From Candidula unifasciata (lineage: Eukaryota; Mollusca; Gastropoda; Stylommatophora; Geomitridae), in contig CAJHNH020006612.1 in the NCBI GenBank assembly GCA_905116865.2, positions 204,001 to 268,000 of the forward strand: DNA of 64,000 nt. Reading direction: 5' to 3'. This document shows positions 34,455 to 47,400 of this stretch, in pieces. A program made the position numbers and the translations under genes. Numbering within the stretch: the stretch's first letter is position 1; every line of letters begins with the position of its first letter. The notes below the pieces were generated by a model. It was not told where the DNA came from. It did not search any database and was given only the letters and a program-made list of their open reading frames with translations.

Positions 34455-34517
34455 CCTGTCTCGTGTACAACCTGTCTCGTGTACAACCTGTCTCGTGTAC
34501 AACCTGTCTCGTGTACT
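34455..34517. repeat. 16-bp tandem repeat, 4 copies
   Basis: Unit AACCTGTCTCGTGTAC. Confidence 0.9.
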
Positions 34518-34636
34518 GTACTTTCAATCAAATCTGATACAGATGATCCTCCATGCCACAATATTGGTGATATACTTACTGAACATATTATGGAAAGAAG
34601 TGGAAGAGAGCATAGCATCAGCAAACAGGTACTTAG

Positions 34637-34879
34637 CCTTTAGCACCCCACAGTCGAGTATATTGGACTTCAGCCGCCCACCTCGTAGCCTCCCACAGTC
34701 GAGTATACTCGACATCTATTTATGGTTGGGGAATACGAAGCCTAAACGGAGCTACGCGTGTGACCTTCTAGAGTGGTTTCACTTCCTCTTTGTCTGTTTT
34801 GATTGCTAGGAGGCCGAGAGTAGGTTTGTGTGATCAATTTTTCTGAGCCAGTTCGATTTTTATTGTGGGGTGCTAAAGG
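34637..34879. mobile_element. piggyBac-type MITE
   Basis: Perfect 16-bp inverted repeats CCTTTAGCACCCCACA and TGTGGGGTGCTAAAGG. The right flank is TTAA; the left is TTAG, a one-base decay of TTAA. Confidence 0.78.
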
Positions 34880-34968
34880 TTAAAAGAAAAACAACTGGAC
34901 TGAGCAAATGAGGACATCAAAGAGAAACACTAGGATAAGATAAAGATCCTAAAGTCATAAACCAAACC

Positions 34969-35250
34969 GGCTACCCTCCGACTAACGGTCGGTAAAGATG
35001 GCGGCCGCAAAATATCCTTTTGAGCCACAGTCGCGTGTCAATTGCGCACTAGCAGTCATGAGCACACCGCCGCTGCTGCTCATGGGTCCTAGCCATCTAG
35101 TTTAGCCCCATTCCACGCTGCGTCAGCGGCATGGGGGACACATGGCGGTGGTGATAGTCGCTGGAGAACCGCACATTAAGTCACGCGACTGTGGCTCAAA
35201 AGGATATTTTGCGGCCGCCATCTTTACCGACCGTTAGTCGGAGGATAGCC
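34969..35250. mobile_element. MITE with long inverted repeats, Mutator-like, second copy
   Basis: GGCTACCCTCCGACTAACGG pairs with the right end CCGTTAGTCGGAGGATAGCC and beyond for about 60 bp. The interior matches the reverse complement of 25762-26020. Flanking duplication is no longer clear. Confidence 0.8.
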
Positions 35251-35971
35251 AAGGAAAGATATAAACCCGAACAAAAAGTATACTGGCGAGCTTCACAATA
35301 ACAATATAACTAAGTTTTGTTACAAAATGTGAACGTTGCAGCTATGGAACCTTCATCAGCACCTCCACAAATTAGACAATACTACACAAACACACAATAC
35401 AATATCCCTTATCTTCGCATCTTGAAGCAGCCAGGTCGATGTCTAGCCAATAGTCTGACGGGACACATGGTAGCGGGAAATTAAAGTGAATTAAAGGGTA
35501 AGGAGTTGAACATAAAAGATTCAATGTAACAACTTTACGGGATGGATAGATAGAACTCAAGACTCAAGGGGGGTGGGGAGGGTTCTCCGTGGTCAAGCCG
35601 TGTGCCTCGAGCTCTGAAGCTAGCCGTTCTGTGGAGGGGAGAGACCGAGCCATATGTTTATGGGATGATAAATCCGTAAAAGTAATGCAGTAATGACTAA
35701 TGACAGAGTAATGTTGTAATTAAGTTAAGTAAAATTAAAACTAAAACCGATCTCTGGACTTTATTTTTATCTTTTAATTTTAGCTCATGGAAGAATTAAG
35801 TCTTAATTTAAGAATAGGCTGCGAACTTTAGCCGTTTGCTTATCCGCAGTGTTTTCTAGCCGAATATATGTTTTGTTTTAGTATTTTCACTACTATTTAA
35901 TAACTTATTTACCTGTAGTCTGCCTTGCAGCTGTCGTCCAGTACTGGTTACTGGTTGTGTTTTGTTGTTAA

Positions 35972-36510
35972 CAGTGTTGTCACTTTTCTTTGACAAAAAA
36001 TATCCAAAACGGTGTCAAAAAATATCTAAAAAGATCTAAATCTGCGTGGAAAAGATCTAGAAAAAATCCAAATTATAAAAGTCAAAGATTACATAGCTTT
36101 TGTTATGATTTACCCTACATAATCATATCCTCACCTTCACTGATGTCTGCCTCACAAGATCCACAGGATAAACTTAGCTTGGATAATGAAGTTGAAGCTT
36201 CAGATCCAAAATGACCCTGGTATGCTTTAGCTGTTCAAATTTCTTTATAAGTGGAACAGTAGGCTTATTTCTCTAGTCTCATCAGGCCGAATTTTAATGG
36301 CTCGATAGCAGACCAAAACAAAAATATTGTAGTAACTATTTTACACAGTAATTATTAAATTGACAATGAAAGAAAAAAAATCTATGAAATATCTAACTCC
36401 TTATGAAAAATTTGTAGAAAAATATTTACGATCTAAACGTCAAAAACAGTATCTAAATGCAATGAAAAAGATCTAAATTTGAATGTAAAAGATCCAAAGT
36501 GGCAACACTG
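35972..36510. mobile_element. hAT-type non-autonomous element with perfect 8-bp target duplication
   Basis: Ends CAGTGTTGTCACTTT and AAAGTGGCAACACTG (one mismatch). Identical GTTGTTAA on both sides (35964-35971 and 36511-36518). A 74-codon Lys-rich frame inside has no recognised match. Confidence 0.88.
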
Positions 36511-36739
36511 GTTGTTAACTGTACCACAATCATATTTCCGCTTTTCCACTGAAGCAGAAGAGCGTACATTAAAAAAATTGTATGCCATTTCACGAAACTA
36601 ATAATATTAAGTAGGTTTAACCAACCGCCTTCTCCATAATGTGTCATGTGCAAAGACGGCAGCATTACGTAATGTCTCCGTATTTTGTCTGTGTCCTCCA
36701 AGTGTGGAGGGTAGCAGCTGATGTATTTCAACATGGCTT

Positions 36740-37700
36740 GCCAGTCTTCTCGCTATAGAAACCAGATGTCAGAAAGCAAGTGCACTGACATACCAATTGT
36801 CGCTATTATTAAGACATCCAAGCATAACTATGAGTGCAAAGAGACAGATTATAAACACCATATTCATTTCAACATTAAGTCATTAAGTTTGAGTAGACTC
36901 AAACGAGGCAAATCCTGGATGGGCCGGGTTTAGGGTGCCATCGAAAATGTTTGTTGCCTTACTGACATTAATTTTGGAAATGAATGGATAATTATTCATC
37001 CCTCTCCAGACATTAATATTACAGTCCATGTCACACTTGATGGAAGCTGTAGAGAGCAGATTCCTGGCACTGTTGACACTTTAGTCAGAACACTGATTTA
37101 CGAAAACACAGATGAAGGTGATGCTGTAGTTAACACAGATCTGTCAGTAATTAGGGGAAAGCGAAGTGCATGGGCATTCACAGTAAGCTCAAGGAGGTAA
37201 ACCATCAAGGAGATAAATGGCGCCTTCGCTCTTACAACCAGTAGCCTTACAATGGAAACTGTGGCTGTAACAAAGGCTTTAGCACGGCTTGGTACTCACA
37301 AGTTCACACACCTATGCTTACTTAGTGACTCGATGAATATGCTTAAAAAAATACAAGCTGGATTTATCAGGCAAGAATGGATTGAAACACTAAGCACTTC
37401 ACGAATATCTGCCCTAAACTTCATCTTGTGCCAGGTGATGCGGGTGTTCAACTCAACGAGCGTGCAGACTATCTTGCTAACACTGCAGTTGCTATGGCTG
37501 GTCCAGTACTGGACAGAAGTGATGTTATCAATGCTATGCGCTGCACTTACCGTACCGAGGAGCACGCCAAAGGACATGACTCCATATCCCTGTCTAGACT
37601 GATGGACATGGGGGTGCAGCCTGGAGCTGCAAGAAATGAACATTTCACATTTTTTGAGGAGGAGATCGGAGCACCTATGGATCTGTCCGGAGTGGAGTGA
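36740..37700 (+). pseudogene. Retroelement RNase H domain remnant
   Basis: The frame is broken by a stop near 37200 and a frameshift near 37420. Segments keep the catalytic pattern: VVNTDLSVIRGKRSAWAF (first Asp), METVAVTKALARLG (Glu), LCLLSDSMNMLKKIQ (Asp), then PGDAGVQLNERADYLAN (last Asp). Followed by a (GAT)n-rich tail to about 37845, ending about 140 bp before the STAM start. Confidence 0.75.
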
Positions 37701-37877
37701 TGATAATTCTTTCTAATAACTAATTGTGGTATTGTTGATAAAGAGGAAGAAAACGATTATGATGATAATTATAGTGATGATGATGTTGACGCTGATGGCG
37801 ACGATAAAGAAGAAGGCGAAGAAGAAAGTGATGATGATTAATAGAGATAACGATCAATGACCATACCGTGTTACTAC

Positions 37878-37889
37878 TGCGCATGCGCC
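37878..37889. promoter_or_regulatory. NRF1-type palindromic site upstream of STAM
   Basis: TGCGCATGCGCC fits YGCGCAYGCGCR except at the last base. It lies 102 bp before the STAM ATG in a locally CpG-bearing stretch with no TATA box; TATA-less housekeeping promoters often carry such a site. Confidence 0.5.
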
Positions 37890-37990
37890 AGAAGCCCTGT
37901 CGTCTGAAACAAAAACAGTTGATGGAGGAGAGAAGAGGAGGAGACTAATTCTTTCACTTAAACTAAAACAAACATCCGCTCATCTTCATC

Positions 37991-38033
37991 ATGCCTTTGT
38001 TTACCACTAGTTCGCCATTCGACGCCGACGTCG
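37991..38033 (+). CDS. STAM: STAM exon 1
   Basis: Codes [14 protein letters not shown] plus one base; donor GTATGT. Human STAM begins MPLFATNPFDQDV, which fixes this ATG. Confidence 0.95.
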
Positions 38034-41000
38034 GTATGTATCCTACCTGTTCTGAGAATTTATTTCAGTGGTTTTGACCTTTCAAATGGGTCGCGATAAC
38101 TAAACAAATCTGAATTTTCCTTTACTTAAATCCTTTATTTACTAAATAATTTAGTCCTTTTCTCAGTTTACTCATTTGATTTAAGGCTAAAGTGATTAGA
38201 AGCGGGTCTGACAGTACTGACTTAAAGTCGAGTTAGAAAACAGTAAAAACCGTTTATTGTAGCGTTTTGTTCACACATCATCATCATGTGGCAGGTCCTT
38301 TACTTTACAGAACGTCGCTCTCATCACGGTTGACCTGAAAGAAACATGAAACTCGGTCTCTCTCCAGTTCTCCCGCCTGATGCACTTTCACACTCAAGGA
38401 GTCTCTTTTATCCTGTGCCCATCTTCGTGTCAGTCGGCCCCTGCCCCTCCTTCCTGGTACCATGCCTTCTGCTATAATTTTTTTCAAATCTGTCCTGGCG
38501 TTTGTTCAGGCAGTTCGTTAATATTTACACATTTTAAAGTGCAGCTGTAATTTGGTTAGAAATAAATATTTTTCTACCACGACCGACGTGAAATGTCCAG
38601 TGCCATAGGAGAACTAAAGGTCAGTTGTTCTTATCTAAATACTTATACTTATACCATAGGCGTCGCAGTCCGGGAGCTCAGATCCCCCTGAAGCCTCCCC
38701 CAAAGTTTCAGGGGTTGAATGGCACACTCCCTCCCCCCCCCCCCACAATAATGTTGTAATGGGACTAAGAATTCTCATGAAAGTATACCTTTGTACTTTT
38801 TCATGTTATTTCAAGTATAGTATTTTATTTATTTACAATTCAGCATAATAATAGTGTGTTGAATGACAAATAAATAAAAAAATATACTTGCAACTTTGGC
38901 TTCCGAACCTGAGGACTGAGACGTCTAGAGTAGTAGTAGTAGTAGTAGAACATTTTACCTCACTAGGACATCACACAAGTGATAAACACCCAATGACACA
39001 AAGTGCCACCATGGGCCAAGGTGGGGCTTTAGAATAACGAAAAATTGCGTCCTACTAGGGGATGACTAGTTCTTACGTCTAGAGTACCCTATCTCCCACT
39101 ATATACTAGGGCTGCACCAAATAGTGATTTTCACTATTCGGCCGAATACGAATAGCTGGACCAACTATTCGGCTGAATACGAATACAAATAGTGAATCAT
39201 CATCATGTGCTTTGCCGACTGGCATGGGCGATTATGCCTCCCCACAATCTGCGATCTCCTGCAGCATGATTAGTTCGTGTGCCGACACACCTCCATGCCA
39301 TGCAACAAGACTGTCAAGAATCTTCTCTAGTTGTCTTCCTCTATCTCTCGTTCCACAGATCTTTCCAGTGGTCACAACACGTTCCATTTCCCCTCATCTT
39401 ATAAATTGGCTGAAAAATGATGACTGTCTCCTTCTGATGTCTGTGAGTAGGTGTCTTCGGGCTCCCACCTTTTTCAAAACCTCTTGGTTGCTTTTTTTTT
39501 TTTTTTAAGCTGTCCAAGGAATTTTAGACATTGTTCTGTAAAACCACATCTCTGAGGCCTCAAAAAATTGTTTGGCCTGCCTACCGATTGTCCAGGACTA
39601 ACAGCCATATGTTAAAACTGGATGTATGTAGCAAGCAAGAATTCTTTTTCTAACCTTCAATGACAAAGATACACTGCTTAACTCTTTGAGTCCCAGGGGG
39701 GTTCAGCATCACAGGCCCAGGGGGTAGTAAAGAAAGTAATAAGATCGGCGCATCATGCGTTCATTGGACTTCCAGGTAGGAACCTATGAACGTATGATGT
39801 GTTCCTTGGGACTCAAAGAGTTAAGATGTTCTTCATTTTATAAAATGCAGTTTTTGCCTGTACTATTCTGTTTCTTATTTCAGTAATGCATCTTCCATCT
39901 GATGTTATCCATGTGCCCAGATACTTAAATTTCAGTACTTGTTCCAAAATAAAACTATTGACTTTTATTACACATTTAAGAATAATTATTTTCTTTGATA
40001 CCACCATTACTTCTGTCTTCCCACTATTCAAACTGAGGCCCATTCTTCCAGTTTCGATTGGCGTATAAAATAGATCTAAACAAAAAAACATCCATAATGT
40101 CAAATCTACTCTGAAATGTTACTTCACAAAATGTAGCACAGAATAGTAAACATTTAAAAACATTTCATGTTTTGCATCCTTCAGTCAGTCAGTCTGTGGT
40201 AACTAATACCTAGGAATGAAAGTATTATAAGTTTTATAACAAGTAACTAAACTTGTAAATTGTCACTGACAGCTTAGTTAATCCATGAAAGCGGCATTAG
40301 CTTTCAAAAAAAAAAAAAAACCTTTGTTCCATGTTGTCAGCATTAAGGCAGCTCCTTGTCTCACTGAAGGTATTTCCAGCTGTACTAAACAGACGTTAAT
40401 TTGGTACGCTCGTAGGTGGTGCACAAAGATATCGCTTGACAGTATGAACCACCGTGGGAAATCTTGATATTTTTATTTTCCACCAGTCCAGAAACGCGTG
40501 TAAGGTAACCACTATTTGTATTCGGCCCGACCGCAACTATTCGGCCATATACCGAATAGTTATTAGGTCCACTATTCGGCCCCAAAGCGAATACGAAGTG
40601 AATATTCGGTACAGCCCTACTAGTAAGCCAGATCTGTAAAACAGATATACATTCAAAATTCAAGTTCTGGAACAAGGCTAGTCCAGAAGTGGATGAACAA
40701 CTGAAACTTTCCGCTAGAGTTTGCAGATATAATGCTATGAAGAAGAAGAAGATAATAGTGATATGCTTGCACATAAGTAGATAACTGAATATTTCTTTAA
40801 TCTTATACCAACACATCCAATTCTGACCCCATAGAAAAGGCCACTGATGAAATGAACACAGCAGAAAACTGGCGTCTTATACTTGACATTTGTGAGAAAG
40901 TGAATAGACAGCCCACTGGGTGAGTATTGTGTTGTCAGTCTGTCTGGGCATCTTACATCTTCGTCTGATAGGCTAGAGACCTATGTAAGAAAGATAGAAA

Positions 41001-44000
41001 GTATAAAACAAAAACTTATAAAAGGGTCACATGCTAATTTGCAGTTGACTTTTTTCTGACACTTTATTATTAAACTCCCCACAAGGAAGAAGGAACATTA
41101 TTCTTCTTATTATCTTCCCTCTCCTCTTTTTCTCCTTCCTTTGTGTTTCCCTTCTCCATCTTTCCATTTATATATCCCTTTCAGCACCTCTCTCTCTCTC
41201 TGTCAAGAAAACCGCCCTGTTACATTAGTATGGTTTGCTTTCTGGTAGAGAGTACAAATGCAAATGTAGACACACATCTGTACCTATTGCTTAAAACTCC
41301 CCCCAGCAGTTTTGATGCTAAAGGCAGAACAGTTGCACTTCTTCTTCATCTTCTTCTTCTTCTTCTTCTTCTTCCTCCTCCTCCTCCCCTGCCGCCTCCT
41401 CCTTCTCCTCTTTTTCTTGCTAGCAGGCTTGCCTGTCTGCTTGGTGGTCAAAGGTTTCAACCCCCTGGCTTTTTATAAAAACTGATCAAGACAACATATC
41501 GTTAGCTTTTTCTTAATCTTCCTCTAGTTTCCTAGGGTAGCATTTCAGAGAATTAAAATGGTGAGTTTCTTTTGAATAAAGTGTTTAAAAAAAGTAAATT
41601 ATTAACAATTTTTACGGGGTGAAAGGTTCAATGCCGGGTTGATTAGATAACCGTAATTTAACGCTTAGCTTGTTTCAGTCCCGGGGTTTAAGCATCAGAG
41701 GCCCAAAGGGGTGGTAAAGTGAAACCCAACATTGACGGATCTTGTGTTCATTATTCTTCTAGATAGGAACCTATGAACATATGATGCCTTCCTTGGGACT
41801 GAGTTAAAATAAAAACCTATGTTTTCTATTTCTTGTTCTATTTAATTGGTGTTTTTTTGTCTGTCTATGACATTTATTTTCACCATGTTTCCTCTTTTCT
41901 CTTTGCCTCTTTCTCTTGCACCCTCCCTCTTTCCATCCCATCCTCTGTGGCATATATACTATGTGCTAGATATCATTCACATTATATTCCACAGTGCCAA
42001 AGACTGTTTGAAATCCATTGTGAAAAGAATGAACCACAGAGTGCCCTTTGTTGCCATGCAAGCTTTAACTGTAGGTATTGTATCTCATATCTATAGAACT
42101 GTTTTGTGTGTGTGTGTAACTGTTTTCGATCTTATCATACAGTTGTGTTTTCTTGTTGTGTCGTCTTTTGTATAATTTTTACTGGGAAGACTAAGCTGTT
42201 CAACAAATGCCTGCAGAAGTTGGATGTGTCGGCCAAAAAGCACAGATATCGCAGCCATGCTGTAAACGGGCATAACACATTTACATCTTCAGATGAACAC
42301 AGAAGAAAAGGGAGATATAATTATTATAGAGTAAAACCCTGTTATCATGAATGTTAACGAAAAATCCAAGATTTCTTCTTTAAAAAATCTCTGCTAACAC
42401 AGGACTAATGTATTATGATCAGTACATGTCTGTTGAGACCAGAATTGTGTTCATGTTGAGCCGAGTGTTCATCTTAAGAGAGTTCATGTTAATGAGGTTT
42501 TACTGTATATAATTTTTTGTTGTATAATTTCTTTTAAATTGTATAATTATTTATAAAATAATTATTTACTGATGGTATGGTAGTAAGACTTCCTTTTCTG
42601 GCCTCATTGCTGTCTGTATATAACTGGGTGCTTTATTAATATCCTACCCCAGACATGGGAAATCCACAGCTCACGGGACAGTCTAAAATTTCAGGGGTGA
42701 GGTAGATAGGCTGCAAACAGTCGTGGGACCTAGGCTGCATGCAGTCGTAGGACCTAGGCTGCACTCTCTCGTGGGGCGTAGGTGGGTTGGGGTTAGGGCC
42801 AGTTCTAGATGTTTTGAGGTCATTAAAAGCATCAGAAAGCCAGGAAACCCAGTTATACCACCCTCTAAAATGTTGGACTGTTCTGTGACGTCATCTGGGG
42901 TATGATATTAATAAAGAACCTTTAACTGTAGACAAGGATGGGATTATTCTCCGACTGGTTGTCTTGACTGTCCGCAGCTATTGGATGCCTGTGCCAGCAA
43001 CTGTGGCCGGCCGTTTCATCTGGAGATCTGCTCCAGAGACTTTGTTACAGAATGCCGGTCATTGATCTTTCAAAAGGTAGGCTTTGGTTTGCCTCTCTTC
43101 TAAATACCTGTCCAGTTCTAACAAAACATCCTGTGATGCTAGTGCCTGGTTGTGGCGGGATACACTGTGGACTGTAATGATTCTCAGAGCTATACTGTTG
43201 GAGGTTTTTGCACTGGCAGGTTTAACTATGTCGGAAAGGTCTTGAGGAGAAAGGTCAGACTAAGCTTTCACATTTATCTACATTTCACATTTTTATTTTC
43301 AAAATATTTAATGATATTTACAGGAAGTAATCAATAAATATGTTCCCCCTGTGGATTCTGGGGTCCCATTGTGGTGAAAACAAGAATAGATGCACTGCCT
43401 GCCCACAAGCATGTCATAGGAGTCAACTAATTGGGGACTTCCAAAGTTGGAGTGCATCTGCCAAAGTGGCAAGTAACATCAGGCTGCATACAAATAAGCA
43501 AGTAGAACAGACGTACATGCAAAACTGAGGCCCTGGCACAAAGTTTAAATGAATGAACAGCCAGGACTTTCTGCCGAAGCTTACAGACAGTGAAAAAAGA
43601 TGCAGAAGAATAGACATGAACAGAGTGAGTAGTAGTAGGCAACCATCGATCCCTGGGGACCATGGAGTTGTGCCGTTGGTATTGGGAACAGCGTCCGCTA
43701 TGACAGTAAAGTCCAGTGGGGAAGTGACAGTCTCTGCCACATGGTTCACATTTAAACAGGATGATACTCTATCGTCCTGACGCTGGTTTTATATTAGGCA
43801 TCACCTCTCTATAGCTGGCTGTGTTTGGCCTCTTTCAAACTGCGACAGTCCGTCTTTCACTGTCTGCCTCCAAAGGAGTCGGCCTGCAGCTGATCTCTTC
43901 CAAGTGTCTGTGCCAGTGTTGATATCTTTCAGGTCACATATCCCTGTCACCAGTTCACCACTTAGGAGATCCTTTGGAATAGGACCGTCCTTCATGTGAG

Positions 44001-44418
44001 AGACATGTACCAACCAACGCAGGCATCTTTGCTTCTGTAGAAAGTACATTGTGAAGTATTAAAAACATTTTCTGGGGTCTAAGAAACAAATGTACTGGGT
44101 GACTCCTGCTGTGACCCTATGACCTCTATCAATGAGGCATACAGGAAGTTTGAAATCAACTTGGCTTTAGAAAAAAACATTTGGGTCATGAGAAAACCCC
44201 TTAAATACTAATTTTAGTTACTATATTCATATCCTTATCTACTGAATCCTGCGCTGGCATGCATTAGAACCAGTTGAATTTAACTGTGCTTTATGAAAAC
44301 AGGTCACTGCAAGCTTGACCATATATCAGTATTTACAAGACTATCACAACCAGAAGTTATTATATTTAGCCTTCTCGGGGCCACACGGTTAATGTTGTCT
44401 AGCGTCCTTCTGTAACTT

Positions 44419-44455
<37 letters not shown>

Positions 44456-47400
44456 CAAGTATTGAATGTTTATGTACAGTTCTGCTAAAAATTGTCCTTG
44501 TCAATGTAGTGTGAATGTATTCTGTCTGATAGGCACATCCAAAAGTGGCACAGAAACTCAAATTGATGATCAAAGCCTGGACAGAGCTGCCTGAATTCAG
44601 GGATGATCCAGCCCTCAGGTAGACTGTCTTTGTTCTGCCTGTGTCCTCCACACTGTTCTGATACCTCCTGTTTTATTTTATAGTTCTCTGTATATCTATC
44701 TTTCTGTGTCTGTTTGTCTCTGTCTATCTTTATATCTTTCTGTCTCTGTATTTATGTCTTTTACTGTCTTTCTGCTTCTCTGTCTTTCTTTCTCTCACTA
44801 TCTCTGTCTGTTTCTCTATCTTTCTGTCTCTTACTTTCTGTCTTTTCTCTTCTCCTTATCTCATATTTTCTGTCACCCTTTTGGTCTTTCTCTTTTTCTG
44901 TCTGTTTTCTGTGTTAGACAGTACCTTTGCCTTTGACTGAGTCTCTCATTGTCTATATATTTTATTTTTTGTCTTTCTGTCATTCATTACCTGTCTTGAT
45001 ACATTAAGGCAAACCTTTTGGCCAGAAAGAACAACAGTGGAAGGTAAACTCAGTGGACCACTCAACGAACTAAAAATGACAGTGACATTTACACTAGAGA
45101 GAGACAAAATTGCTGATATAGACAACTTATTTCTGGTGAACAAAAGAAGAAGAATGACATATCTTTCATTTTGTCTTCTTTTTCATTGTTCATCTGAGAG
45201 AGGAAAATGTGTTGTGCCCGTTTACAGCAAAACTGAGATTTTGTGCACTTGCGACTGAAACATCCAACTTCTTCAGGCATTTGTTATCCGGGTTAGTCTT
45301 CTGGGTTAGTTTTTGTGGGACATCTGTAGCCTTCCCTGGGTGGTAACTTCATCATGCACTGATCTACAGTTAACTGTCTCTAGAGGATCCATGCATGGCA
45401 GCAGCGTGCAGATAGGTTGACCCCCAAGGAAAGGCAGGGGCAGAACTGGGCACTTTCCACCATCCAAGGAGGTCTTTATAAAGACAGAGTGAGACATGGA
45501 TAGACATGACTACCAGTGCCACACAACATAGTCTTTAAGAAGAAGAATAAGAAGATACATGGTACTCTGGTGCTGGGCTGACCTAAAGAATCGTAATGCC
45601 CTGTACAAGACTGCTTAACTTCACTTTATATTAAACCTTCCACTCATTATGGGCTGCAGGGTCTCGAGGTATGGTGTCTGGCTCGAGCACTGGAGGTCTT
45701 GGGTTCAAGCTCCAGTTTACGCTGGGATTTTTTCACGTGGACTTCTAGTAGTTCCCCTGTTCTCTCTTGTTAGTAAGATCAGACGCCCGTGTGTATTCTT
45801 ACGCAAGTAAAAAAAAACCCCTTGGCAGTTGGAAATCAAAACGAGTAGCATAACGGCGCTGCTTCGTCAAAAATTTTTAGTTTAAAAATCTACCCAAAGT
45901 ATTTCAGTATCCCTGCCGGTGCTACAGAACCTGTGCACTGTGCTAAAAATCTTCTTCAGATTCAGGCTTGAGTTAGAAGAAGAAGGGATCATGATGTTGA
46001 TACGTCAAAAAAAAAAAACCCACATAAACATAAAAATCATTATAGGGTGCACCCTTTAGGGTAATTTTCTTTCTATTTCTTTGTATTTATGTGTGTGTGT
46101 TTCTCTTTTATTAATAAGCATTATGGCATTTCATTCGAGAGAGATAGGAGTCTTGGTTGACCACAGAGCTACATTAAAAAAGAACTCATAAAAAACATCC
46201 TACCACTCCTAGGAGATCAAACCCGTACCACTGTCTTGACAGGCTCTTTCTCCAACCACTGAACCACGTCAGCACTGTATATACACCTTCTCCACGATTT
46301 ATGACCTATGCGACTTACAACCATCCTCACTTACGACCACACACAAATAAATAAATAAAAATAGTAAATAAAGAAAGATAGCTACATTGTTAGGGTCAGA
46401 AGGTTCTTGGAACTGATGGAATTGAGTAAATATTATGAACTTTCACATTATCTACAATAATTATGTGTACCTATAATGAATTTTTGTCTTTTATGTACAA
46501 TTGATATAACGCATTTGAAGGAATGTCAACTTTTGACTAGTTCGACTTACGACCTTTTAGTTGGATAAGATACTGGTCATAAGTCAAGGAGAGCCTGTGT
46601 ATGTACAGAATGTATTGATTCCATATGTAGTAATATGTAACACTTCCACAGTTTAATATCATCATTCTGTGAAAGTTTGAAGAAAGAAGGAATCGACTTC
46701 AGTGACACAGAAGCAGTGAGTAGATCCATATTCACTTAGCCAAGAATTTTGTGTTTCATCTTCTTAATCTCACAGTTGTGGATTCCTTTTATGGCTGCGT
46801 TGTTTGGTTTATGAGCGCCATTTCTGCAGAGATCCCTGGGGATCGTCGCTGGAGCTACAGAGTTTGTACCTGGTGAGATCCTCTCAGCAGGTGGCTCACC
46901 CTCCTGTAAAGAGAGATCAAGCCATATGGGATAAAAATTGGTGCATCAACTTTTAACCTTTAACCTTTACCTTCTTATTCCTTTTTATTCTTGTTCAGTT
47001 GGTCATGTGCCATCTTCACAATGATGGTTGGCTGCAGTGGATCTCCAGTACTGTATCCTGACCTAGTTATACACTCTCTGAGACTGCTGTTCATCTATCT
47101 TGATATTATCCTCCCATTTGCATCATTGTCTGCCTCTTGCTATTTGCCTTGAACTGTTTCTTCCGGTATGGTTTTTAAAAGTGTTATTTCCCTTGTGGGT
47201 TCCGGGGTCGCATTACAGAGAAACCAAGAATAGACCCACTGTCTACCCACAAATATGTCGTAAGAGCCAACTAATTGGGAGCTTCCTTCAAAGTCGGAGT
47301 GCGTCTGCCTGAGAGGCAAGGAACCAACAGTCTGCATACAGATGAGTCAGATCTGTAAAACAGATGTTCATACAACACTCAGGTTCTGGAACAGGACTGC

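Larger units (their letters stand above)
39107..40619 (-). mobile_element. hAT transposon, internally deleted, with nested insertions
   Basis: Terminal repeats TAGGGCTGCACCAAATA (left) and TAGGGCTGTACCGAATA (right end, reverse complement), with 'attcggccgaata'-type subterminal motifs on both sides. Contains a transposase C-terminal remnant at 40270-40500 and a LINE at about 39197-40141. An 8-bp duplication is not convincing (CTATATAC against CTAGTAAG). STAM intron 1. Confidence 0.8.

Noticed and set aside
36740..37700. A host gene just upstream of STAM
   Set aside because: The frame is broken by a stop and a frameshift, and the motifs are those of a retroelement RNase H with a (GAT)n tail.
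39099..40627. 8-bp target duplication for the hAT element at 39107-40619
   Set aside because: CTATATAC against CTAGTAAG matches at only half the positions; the element is called from its ends and transposase remnant instead.
44700..44940. Ser/Leu-rich small membrane-like proteins
   Set aside because: Both frames come from a TCTG/TCTT simple repeat.
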